A stretch of DNA of 28,506 bases from Cytophagales bacterium (GTDB lineage: Bacteria; Bacteroidota; Bacteroidia; Cytophagales; Cyclobacteriaceae). Below are positions 1-7,191 of this stretch, piece after piece. The notes beneath the pieces were generated by a model. That model worked only from the letters and a program-made list of their open reading frames with translations, did not search any database and was not told where the DNA came from. Every line of letters begins with the position of its first letter. The stretch's first letter is position 1. The stretch spans positions 1 through 28,506 of the forward strand of contig JAJCYL010000049.1 of assembly GCA_029262955.1 (NCBI GenBank). Direction: 5' to 3'. The translations under genes were made by a program, and so were the position numbers.

Positions 1-607
1 CCTCGATAACTGCTGCCAGGACAAGATTCGGTGGCGTCCCGACCAAGGTGGCAATGCCACCAATCGAAGCGGAATAAGCGATTGACAACATCAAAACCTT
101 CCCAAAGGCCTTAAATTCAGCTGATTCCTGTCCTGATCCCCGTAATTGGGAAACAATGGCCATGCCAATCGGCAACATCATTACACTGGTTGCGGTGTTG
201 GAGATCCACATAGACAAGAATGCAGTAGCGATCATAAAACCCAACACCATTCTGCTCATGTCAGTGCCAATAATGGATATGACATTGAGCGCTATTCGAC
301 GATGTAAATTCCATTTCTCAATGGCAATGGCAATGATGAAACCTCCTATGTATAGGAAGATGAGTCGATGGCCGAAAGCTTCCGTGGTAGTACTGACTGC
401 CAATCCACCGGTTAAAGGGAAAAGTACGATGGGAAGTAAGGATGTTGCAGCAATGGGAATGGCTTCTGTAATCCACCAGATCGCCACCCATGCTGTTGAT
501 GCCAGGATAGCATGAGCTTCGGCAGACATACCTTCTGCTGGTCCGACTAAGAGGATGATAGCAAAACTGACAGGACCTAAGAGGATACTAAAGATTTTTT
601 TATTCAA
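1..607 (-). CDS. DASS/SLC13-family sodium:anion symporter, N-terminal part (partial)
   Basis: Reading the minus strand from 607 gives a hydrophobic protein whose 3' part lies beyond the window start. It has the divalent-anion:Na+ symporter signatures: WWITEAIPIAATSLLP after the second membrane segment, the SNTATSVMMLPIG motif of the first Na+/substrate site (SNT), and GGIATLVGTPPN near the cut end. The family imports dicarboxylates, citrate, sulfate or phosphate with Na+ across the inner membrane; the substrate cannot be told from this fragment. No ATG occurs upstream of the first helix. I chose TTG at 607 (peptide MNKKIFSILLGP) because it gives a positively charged N-terminus directly before the first helix. 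An in-frame TGA lies further upstream. The start is inferred; the family call is firm. Confidence 0.88.
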   Translation of the reverse strand, partial: MNKKIFSILLGPVSFAIILLVGPAEGMSAEAHAILASTAWVAIWWITEAIPIAATSLLPIVLFPLTGGLAVSTTTEAFGHRLIFLYIGGFIIAIAIEKWNLHRRIALNVISIIGTDMSRMVLGFMIATAFLSMWISNTATSVMMLPIGMAIVSQLRGSGQESAEFKAFGKVLMLSIAYSASIGGIATLVGTPPNLVLAAVIE

Positions 608-886
608 GATTTCGAAATTAAATGCCGCTAAGTTGACAAGTATCACTCCTGTAAAAACAAGAATCTCCAAAGAAAGCAGAATATTCCTGGAGATTCCCAG
701 TCCAGCTAGGAATGACGGTCAAATTAAGTGTCGGTCTGTCGTTATAAAGAAATTATTGTAATAAACAGGCCACTTTATTGTCTACTAATAACAGCCGTCA
801 TAGGCCCTAAATCGGGTAATTGTAACAAATAACAGATTTATGAGTAAACTATTAAAAGCAACTGATTGAAATCTTAGTTGTCTTTA
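608..886. other. Divergent intergenic spacer
   Basis: About 280 bases separate the minus-strand symporter from the plus-strand DUF5916 gene, so promoters for both should be here. I see no clear TAnnTTTG element at a sensible distance from either start, no strong hairpin and no credible small ORF. The open frame reading through 555-761 on the plus strand is mostly the complement of the symporter 5' end. Confidence 0.5.
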
Positions 887-3553
887 ATGCAAACTGATAG
901 GTCAAAAACTCAGATGCACCAACTACTGATCATCTTCCCTTTACTCACTTCGCAGGCTTTTGCCTCAGATGATAAGAGAGAATTACGGTCCTATGAAACA
1001 GCTCACACTACGTCAGTAATAATCATAGACGGTTTTGGTGATGATGCAGCCTGGAGCGAAGTAGAGTGGTCAGGGGAATTTACTCAAAGAGAGCCTGTTC
1101 AAGGAGAAGCGCCTAGTGAACCCACGCAGTTCAAAATATTATACGACGACAAGAATCTCTATGTGCTGATTAGGGCCTTCGATTCCGAACCGAACAAGAT
1201 CGTCAAGCGCATGTCTCGGAGGGATGGCTTTGTTGGTGACTGGGTGGAAATAAATATCGACAGCTACCACGACAAGCGTACTGCTTTTTCCTTTTCAGCA
1301 ACTGCAGCTGGAGTGAAAGGAGACGAATATATTACTAACAATGGAGATAACTGGGATGAGAAATGGGATCCTATATGGTTCCTCAAAACCAGCATCGATG
1401 ATCAGGGCTGGATAGCAGAATATCAGATACCACTAAGTCAACTCCGATTTGCCGATAAGCCTGAACACACCTGGGGCTTGCAATTCACTCGTCGATTCTT
1501 TAGAAATGAAGAACGCTCACTTTGGCAATACGTTCCACAAGATGCTCCAGGATGGGTTCATCAATTCGGGGAGTTGAAAGGACTTAAAGGGATAAGACCA
1601 CAAAAACAGGTTGAGATCCAGCCCTATGTAGTAGCTGGTACTGAACGTTTTGAAAAAGAGGAGAATAACCCTTTCGCAACTGGTAAGGCCAGAGACGTTA
1701 GGGTTGGCGTAGATGGCAAAATCGGCATTACCAGTGATATCACCCTTGATTTCACCATTAATCCGGATTTTGGCCAGGTTGAGGCTGATCCATCACAGGT
1801 TAACCTGGGTGCTTTTCAGGTATTCTTCAATGAACGCCGACCCTTCTTTCTGGAGAGTAACAACATTTTGGATTTCCGGGTCACTCAAGCTGAAGCGGGA
1901 GGCTCATTTCGAAATGACAATTTATTTTACTCACGGAGGATTGGACGAAGTCCTCAATTCAGTCCGGACACCGAAGACAATGAATTCCTCAGTCAACCTA
2001 ATAATACGCGAATAGTTGGAGCGGCAAAGTTGACGGGTAAAAACAAACATGGATTTTCATGGGGCTTACTGGAATCTGTTACCCGCAAGGAGGATGCCGA
2101 GATAGATGCAGCTGGAGAACGTAGAACGATGGCCGTAGAGCCCCTTACTAATTACCTGATAGGAAGAGTACAGCAGGACATCAATGATGGAAATACCACC
2201 ATTGGCGGGATGATTACCAGTACCAATCGAAAGATAGACCACGATCAATTGGAGTTTCTTCACAATGGAGCGGTCACCGGAGGAATTGATTTTACTCACC
2301 GATGGAAAGATCGGACCTATTACATCTCGTTTAATTCCATTTTCAGTAGGGTCAATGGCACTGCTGAATCGATTACCGAGACACAGGAGTCTTCAGAGAG
2401 GTATTTCCAACGACCCGATCAAACGCATAACTCTCTTGATACCACCAGGACATCACTTACTGGTACGGGGGGAACCTTTAACATTGGTAAAAGTGCAGGA
2501 AATATCATTTTCCAAACTGGTGTCACTTACCGTAGTCCAGGGCTGGATCTGAATGACGCAGGGTTTCTGCTCAATACCGATTTTATTAATCAATATGGAT
2601 GGGCCCAATACCGCATATTAAAACCATTCAGCATCTTTCGGTGGGTGAGGTTAAATTTTAATCAGTACTTGAATTGGGACTTTGGGGGCGTCAATACTTA
2701 TAAAGGCTTGAATACCAACTACCACTTTCACTTCAAAAACTTCTGGAGATTTGGTACCGGAGGCACCTTATCAGCCAATTCAATCTCCAATGCAGATTTG
2801 CGTGGAGGCCCATCCATTATGTATCCTGGCGGAATTAACCATTGGTATTACATTGGTTCTGATAGCCGAAAAAAACTGCATTTCTGGTTCAATCAATGGA
2901 ATAGTTGGGGCTTCGAGGGATATAGCGGTGAAAAAGGTTTTTGGATGGAAATCAATTACCGACCGATAGATGCCCTCAATATTTCCCTACAGCCCAGACT
3001 AAACATCAACAACAACGAAGTTCAATACGTGGATACGCCTGAGTCGGACACTTCCAATGAGGATCCCATTATCCTCGGAGAAATTGATCAAAACACTTAC
3101 AGCCTTTCATTAAGATTTACTTACAATTTCAACCCCAACTTATCTCTTCAATACTGGGGTCAACCATTTATTTCCAAAGGGGAATACAAAAACTTCAAAC
3201 GGGTGACCAACTCATTGTCTTCAGAATATAATGACCGATTCGAATTAATACAGCCGAATCAGCTCAACTACAACTTAGAGGACGAAGTATATGAGGTTGA
3301 TGAGAACGGAGACAGTCAAACCGATTTCAGCTTCGAAGATCCTGATTTCAACTTTCTGCAATTCCGATCAAACATGGTTTTACGTTGGGAGTATATTCCC
3401 GGGTCTACCCTATTTTTAGTCTGGACTCAAAATCGCACCCAAGACGTAGATATTCAGGATCCTAACTCATTTGGAGCACTGAACTCAAGACTATTCGATT
3501 CAACAGCCCACAATATATTTTTATTGAAGTTTACCTATCGATTTCGGCTATAG
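887..3553 (+). CDS. DUF5916 outer-membrane protein with N-terminal CBM9-like domain
   Basis: This is an exported protein of about 888 residues. The start at 887 (MQTDRSKTQ) gives a basic N-terminus followed by the hydrophobic stretch MHQLLIIFPLLTSQAFA and likely signal-peptidase cleavage before SDD. The track-style TTG at 878 adds only three residues, and ATG at 914 is an alternative. Residues about 25-215 resemble the carbohydrate-binding family 9 fold seen at the front of DUF5916 proteins (IDGFGDDAAW, then LYVLIRAFDSEP, then WIAEYQIPLSQLRF). The rest alternates aromatic beta strands and ends in FTYRFRL, typical of an outer-membrane barrel with a C-terminal aromatic/Arg strand. In this family the fragment DFTINPDFGQVEADP is characteristic. 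The molecular role of DUF5916 proteins is not established. Its stop codon abuts the stop of the convergent glycosyltransferase with no spacer. Confidence 0.88.
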   Translation: MQTDRSKTQMHQLLIIFPLLTSQAFASDDKRELRSYETAHTTSVIIIDGFGDDAAWSEVEWSGEFTQREPVQGEAPSEPTQFKILYDDKNLYVLIRAFDSEPNKIVKRMSRRDGFVGDWVEINIDSYHDKRTAFSFSATAAGVKGDEYITNNGDNWDEKWDPIWFLKTSIDDQGWIAEYQIPLSQLRFADKPEHTWGLQFTRRFFRNEERSLWQYVPQDAPGWVHQFGELKGLKGIRPQKQVEIQPYVVAGTERFEKEENNPFATGKARDVRVGVDGKIGITSDITLDFTINPDFGQVEADPSQVNLGAFQVFFNERRPFFLESNNILDFRVTQAEAGGSFRNDNLFYSRRIGRSPQFSPDTEDNEFLSQPNNTRIVGAAKLTGKNKHGFSWGLLESVTRKEDAEIDAAGERRTMAVEPLTNYLIGRVQQDINDGNTTIGGMITSTNRKIDHDQLEFLHNGAVTGGIDFTHRWKDRTYYISFNSIFSRVNGTAESITETQESSERYFQRPDQTHNSLDTTRTSLTGTGGTFNIGKSAGNIIFQTGVTYRSPGLDLNDAGFLLNTDFINQYGWAQYRILKPFSIFRWVRLNFNQYLNWDFGGVNTYKGLNTNYHFHFKNFWRFGTGGTLSANSISNADLRGGPSIMYPGGINHWYYIGSDSRKKLHFWFNQWNSWGFEGYSGEKGFWMEINYRPIDALNISLQPRLNINNNEVQYVDTPESDTSNEDPIILGEIDQNTYSLSLRFTYNFNPNLSLQYWGQPFISKGEYKNFKRVTNSLSSEYNDRFELIQPNQLNYNLEDEVYEVDENGDSQTDFSFEDPDFNFLQFRSNMVLRWEYIPGSTLFLVWTQNRTQDVDIQDPNSFGALNSRLFDSTAHNIFLLKFTYRFRL

Positions 3554-5194
3554 TCAAGGACTATCTGATCTCCTCGCCAATAAAACATATTCACTGAAGA
3601 GCTGATTCACATCACCAGTCCGAATGAATTTGGTTGCTTTTGCCAGCCCTGATGATTTATTGGGGTGATAATCATCTTGATAAAAGAAACTGCTGTTCAC
3701 TTCAACCCAATTGGCCATATATAAGTCGTGAGTCTCCTCAAATGTATTCCTGGTGCAAATGGCATATTTTAAGTTCTTTGAGGGTCTTGAGAGTTTGGCC
3801 ATAAATTCTTTCCTTTCAGGATAATAGGTTGAGCCTGCCTTCCCATTTAGATACCACCAAAAAAAGGAAAAATCTATGTTAATCAGACGGTTGGAAACAG
3901 CAAGGTCGCCAGCATCTGCTTTGATATCTGATATGAATCGATTCAGTGGGGAAATATTCATATTAGGCTGAATCCACAAATAGTTAAACCATAAATTGAC
4001 GACTACTAAAACGGCCGCAATTGAAGCAACTCTTTCAATATTCTGATTGAGGTAAATAGCAAGCGCACTAAATGATAAGAGGCCGCATCCAATGAGTAAA
4101 AGGGTTGTATCAATGATTGATTCTGGTAAATAATAGCTCATACCAAGGTATCCCATGGCGCTTATTAGGAAAATTCCTATAAATAACCTCTTAAAATCGG
4201 ACATTGCAACCAATCCACCAGCTATCAATGCCACTGGAACCACATAATCTAAAGAATAGTGATTGTGATACTCTCGCACGAACAGTACGATGAAAAGCAA
4301 AGTTGAAGCTATCCAAGCGAGTGGAAACCGGTATAATTCTGAAATATTGAAATACTGTTCCCGAGGGTTCTTCCATTTCACTTTCATTAAAATCACTCCG
4401 ATCCATGGTAAAAAAGTCAGAAGGAAAAGTGGCTGAGAATAAGATTGATTGTTGTACGTAATCCTTTGTATGATTTCGCGGTTGAAAGTGTCCAGAAAAT
4501 ACTCCCATCCAAACTCGTTCAATAAAAAAAGGTACCAGGGAAAAACAATAACTACAAAAACCATCCAACCCTTAAGTGAAAGAAGAATGGTAGCCCATGG
4601 TGACTCCCTATGTACCAGGTGATAAACTATGGCTGTTAGTAGCGGAAAGATCACTGCAGGAGGCCCTTTTATCATGAAACCTAAACCCATCGTGGCGTAA
4701 AACGCGATAATATCTTTAGTAGTCGGTTGGTGGGATTGTAAAATTTTGAGAAGAAAATAGTGTGAGATTGTGATAAACGAAACCAATGCCATTTCAGGCT
4801 TAATTAACCAAGTCATGTGGAAGAAGAATGGTGTCGCAGACAGTACTATCAATGCCATTTCTGCTTTTTTTTCATCAGAAAAAAGCAGCCTGCCAATCTT
4901 ATATGTAAAAAGCAATGTGAAGAAAGCGGCTACTATGGATATCATCCTGGCTCCGAAGAGGTTTTCTCCGAAAACGTACTGACCAGTCAAAACTGTCCAA
5001 TAGAGCCCGATAGGTTTATTGGTCCTGATTTCACCCCAATAATATTCGGGAATAAGATAAGAACTTTTGGTTCTCATTATCTCAGTCGCATTGAGGTACA
5101 CTGCCTCATCAAAATCACGGATGCGATAGTCGTCAACAAATAAGACGAACATTGCGAAATAGACAATAAGATATATCCTGATTTGCAGAGACAT
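3554..5194 (-). CDS. GT-C fold glycosyltransferase (GT39/GT83, PMT/ArnT-like)
   Basis: A polytopic membrane protein of 546 residues with about ten or more hydrophobic helices. The first periplasmic loop carries RDFDEAVYL (Asp27, Asp29, Glu30), matching the acidic catalytic loop of PMT/ArnT-type GT-C enzymes that use polyprenyl-phosphate sugars. Further family features are the loop with YYWGEIRTNKPIGLYW and the GARMISIVAAFFTLLFTYKIGRLLF helix region. Such enzymes move a sugar from an undecaprenyl or dolichyl-phosphate carrier onto lipid A or protein at the periplasmic face; the acceptor here is unknown. The C-terminal 130 residues are soluble. The gene is last in a three-gene run (AraC regulator, NRDE protein, this gene) with spacings of 9 and 8 bases, so co-transcription is likely. 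Confidence 0.85.
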   Translation of the reverse strand: MSLQIRIYLIVYFAMFVLFVDDYRIRDFDEAVYLNATEIMRTKSSYLIPEYYWGEIRTNKPIGLYWTVLTGQYVFGENLFGARMISIVAAFFTLLFTYKIGRLLFSDEKKAEMALIVLSATPFFFHMTWLIKPEMALVSFITISHYFLLKILQSHQPTTKDIIAFYATMGLGFMIKGPPAVIFPLLTAIVYHLVHRESPWATILLSLKGWMVFVVIVFPWYLFLLNEFGWEYFLDTFNREIIQRITYNNQSYSQPLFLLTFLPWIGVILMKVKWKNPREQYFNISELYRFPLAWIASTLLFIVLFVREYHNHYSLDYVVPVALIAGGLVAMSDFKRLFIGIFLISAMGYLGMSYYLPESIIDTTLLLIGCGLLSFSALAIYLNQNIERVASIAAVLVVVNLWFNYLWIQPNMNISPLNRFISDIKADAGDLAVSNRLINIDFSFFWWYLNGKAGSTYYPERKEFMAKLSRPSKNLKYAICTRNTFEETHDLYMANWVEVNSSFFYQDDYHPNKSSGLAKATKFIRTGDVNQLFSEYVLLARRSDSP

Positions 5195-5202
5195 TATGAG
5201 GA

Positions 5203-5967
5203 TTAAGCCAATTGAATCTCAAATTGCTTTATTCCTGCCACTCTATTACCAACAGGGTAATTTTTTTCTACAAACCTTACCTTGTTTTGATCATCAATTA
5301 TCATGATGGTGGAGGAGCAAGTACCATAGGTGTCCGTTTCAATAAACATAGAACTAATGGCCTTCTCCCACTCATACGGTACTCCAGTAGAAGGTAAATC
5401 TTCGTCTTTAGCCAGGTCAGAATTGCCAAGCAGATCAAACAATGTTCCATCCTCCACATTATTATCTTCGTATGCTTTCTCCAGAAGACCCTTCCCTAAG
5501 TCTACCTTAGGCCATGAGGTGTCCAGCAATGCATTACTCAACCCGTATGATCCTGGAGATAGTTGCTTTATCTGGTGGTCAATATTGTTGTAGTACCAGA
5601 GTTCATTCATATTGCCAATTAGCAGGTTAAAGCCATAATACTGCTCACCTTCCTTTTGGATTTCTCTGAGGTATGCCTCAGGGGTATCTTCATTTCTTAA
5701 AAAATTCGCTGTCAGATGACCCCGAGAAGGTGCGTTGTTCTTTTTAATTCGCGGATCTCTATAATTGGTTATTGCAGCAAATTTTCCAGACTTTGTAATT
5801 CCCATCCAGGTACCTCCCGCTTCCAGATCCCTACCTGCCAATACAGCCGGTTGATCTTCCCAATAACCAGCTTCTTTGGTTGGTCTGCCATAGAACTCAT
5901 CTCTATTGGCCGCCAAAATAAGCTTGTAACCAGGTTTTTGCTTCCATGAAAAGAGTATCAGGCACAT
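5203..5967 (-). CDS. NRDE / TANGO2-family protein
   Basis: 254 residues starting MCLILFSWKQ, followed by LILAANRDEFYGRPT. The Asn-Arg-Asp-Glu run at residues 21-24 names the NRDE (Transport and Golgi organisation 2) family. Cys2 sits where N-terminal-nucleophile hydrolases place their nucleophile after Met removal, although catalytic activity for the family is not settled. Other conserved spots are GGTWMGITKSGKFAAITNYR, SRGHLTANFL and, near the end, DTYGTCSSTIMIID. There is no signal peptide, so the protein is cytoplasmic. Eukaryotic homologues have been linked to lipid and heme handling; the bacterial role is open. The gene starts 9 bases after the AraC regulator and ends 8 bases before the glycosyltransferase. 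Confidence 0.9.
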   Translation of the reverse strand: MCLILFSWKQKPGYKLILAANRDEFYGRPTKEAGYWEDQPAVLAGRDLEAGGTWMGITKSGKFAAITNYRDPRIKKNNAPSRGHLTANFLRNEDTPEAYLREIQKEGEQYYGFNLLIGNMNELWYYNNIDHQIKQLSPGSYGLSNALLDTSWPKVDLGKGLLEKAYEDNNVEDGTLFDLLGNSDLAKDEDLPSTGVPYEWEKAISSMFIETDTYGTCSSTIMIIDDQNKVRFVEKNYPVGNRVAGIKQFEIQLA

Positions 5968-5976
5968 TTCTTTGGA

Positions 5977-7005
5977 TCAAACGTTTTCGGACAATTTCTT
6001 TTTATACTCAGAAGGAGTAAGGTCGGTATTTTTCTTAAAAGCAGCATTGAACGCAGACAAAGTGTTGAATCCGCTTTCATAAGCGATTGCAGATATTTTA
6101 AGATTATCATAATCTTCATCCTGAAGCAACTCTTTTGCCTTAAGAATGCGGTATTGATTGGTATAGTCCGTAAAACTGATGTTGATGTGAACATTGAATA
6201 GGTTGGAGAGCAAATGCTTAGCAATTTTAGTATTTACGGAGAGTTTCGAAAGTGTGAATTCCGGGCTCAAGTACAACTTCTCTTCCTCAATCACGCTCTT
6301 AACTCTTTTCGTATAGTTCTCAACATCATCCTTCGAGAGTTGAATGTTTCGATACTTGGGCTTTAATTCCTCAGTAAAGATCACATGATTTTTAAGGACG
6401 TAAAAGCTTAGAAAATAAACGATAGCGCTATAAACAACCGGACCTGTCATATAAGAGGTCAAACCCCACTCGTAGTTCATAAAATAAGCCATGCAAAACA
6501 AGGCAATTGAAATGTAGAGGGTGTTTAACCAGGTCTTAATTTTTGAAGGCCCTCCCTCCCTGACAAACCTTGCTAGAAAATAAAGTGACAGCACCAAATA
6601 GATTAACGAATGATAAAGAAGCACTGAGTATCCTCCGATATACCAGAAATTGGAGGTAGTGAGCATTGTTGACAGTGCCAACACCAATAAGCCAGGCACA
6701 AAATGCAGGTATTGATACCAGTGCCATCTGAAACTTTCTCTAAATGAAAAGATGTAGAGCATTAAAAGTGGCACGATTACCAGGTGAACACCAAAACCCA
6801 TATTGAGGATAAACATTGACACATCGTTATAGAAGAGCCACAAAGTTGACTTTGCTACCCGAATTGCGACGGCAATAAAAAGGGCACCTAACAATAAATT
6901 TGAAAGTCGTTTGCCCCGCTTTGACGAGACAAAATAGCCACCGATAAAAAAGCTCTGAATTGCTCCGACGCTACAGAGGATCAGAAAAATTGTATTCCCG
7001 TTCAT
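5977..7005 (-). CDS. Membrane-anchored AraC-family transcriptional regulator
   Basis: 342 residues in two parts. Residues 1-210 hold about six or seven hydrophobic helices (for example MNGNTIFLILCSVGAIQSFF, then NLLLGALFIAVAIRV, then VIVPLLMLYIFSF). Residues about 232-338 form an AraC/XylS double helix-turn-helix, with FTLSKLSVNTKIAKHLLSN as the first unit and AYESGFNTLSAFNAAFKK followed by TPSEYKKKL as the classical second unit. This architecture is common in Bacteroidota and is thought to sense a membrane or small-molecule signal directly. It is first in a probable operon with the NRDE protein and the glycosyltransferase and may control its own operon. The effector is unknown. Confidence 0.9.
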   Translation of the reverse strand: MNGNTIFLILCSVGAIQSFFIGGYFVSSKRGKRLSNLLLGALFIAVAIRVAKSTLWLFYNDVSMFILNMGFGVHLVIVPLLMLYIFSFRESFRWHWYQYLHFVPGLLVLALSTMLTTSNFWYIGGYSVLLYHSLIYLVLSLYFLARFVREGGPSKIKTWLNTLYISIALFCMAYFMNYEWGLTSYMTGPVVYSAIVYFLSFYVLKNHVIFTEELKPKYRNIQLSKDDVENYTKRVKSVIEEEKLYLSPEFTLSKLSVNTKIAKHLLSNLFNVHINISFTDYTNQYRILKAKELLQDEDYDNLKISAIAYESGFNTLSAFNAAFKKNTDLTPSEYKKKLSENV

Positions 7006-7191
7006 TAAGTTTTTGAGACTTGGCTGAGCAATTTTAAATGGATACGATCAAAATTGAAAGCTGGTTTCTTTAGTTGTCTCCGAATCCGCACTATTTAGAG
7101 TTAATTTTTATTAAAATCGCACTTGATTACACAATTCAACAAAATCTGAGTTTCTCAGTAAAGATTACTATTGAATCCTAATTACAACCCA
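7006..7191. other. Divergent intergenic region with small palindrome
   Basis: 186 bases lie between the AraC-type regulator (minus) and the M1 peptidase (plus). A perfect short dyad, CTGAG-TTT-CTCAG, lies at 7146-7158. An imperfect -7-like element, TACTATTG, lies at 7167-7174, upstream of the peptidase ATG at 7192. No ORF is credible here. The dyad could be an operator, but it is short enough to occur by chance. Confidence 0.4.

Noticed and set aside
156..515. Plus-strand open frame of 119 codons at the left end
   Set aside because: It is the complement of the DASS symporter coding region, whose minus-strand translation has clear family motifs.
878..887. TTG at 878 as start of the DUF5916 gene
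   Set aside because: It adds three residues in front of an ATG at 887 that already gives a proper signal peptide.
4191..5143. Open frames on both strands inside the glycosyltransferase region (for example 4817-5143 plus, 4191-4568 minus)
   Set aside because: They are shadows of a continuous membrane protein with family motifs, and their own translations look random.
7171..7191. TTG at 7171 as start of the M1 peptidase
   Set aside because: The ATG at 7192 places the lipobox Cys at position 15, a normal lipoprotein signal; the longer form would put polar residues before it and overlap the possible -7 box.
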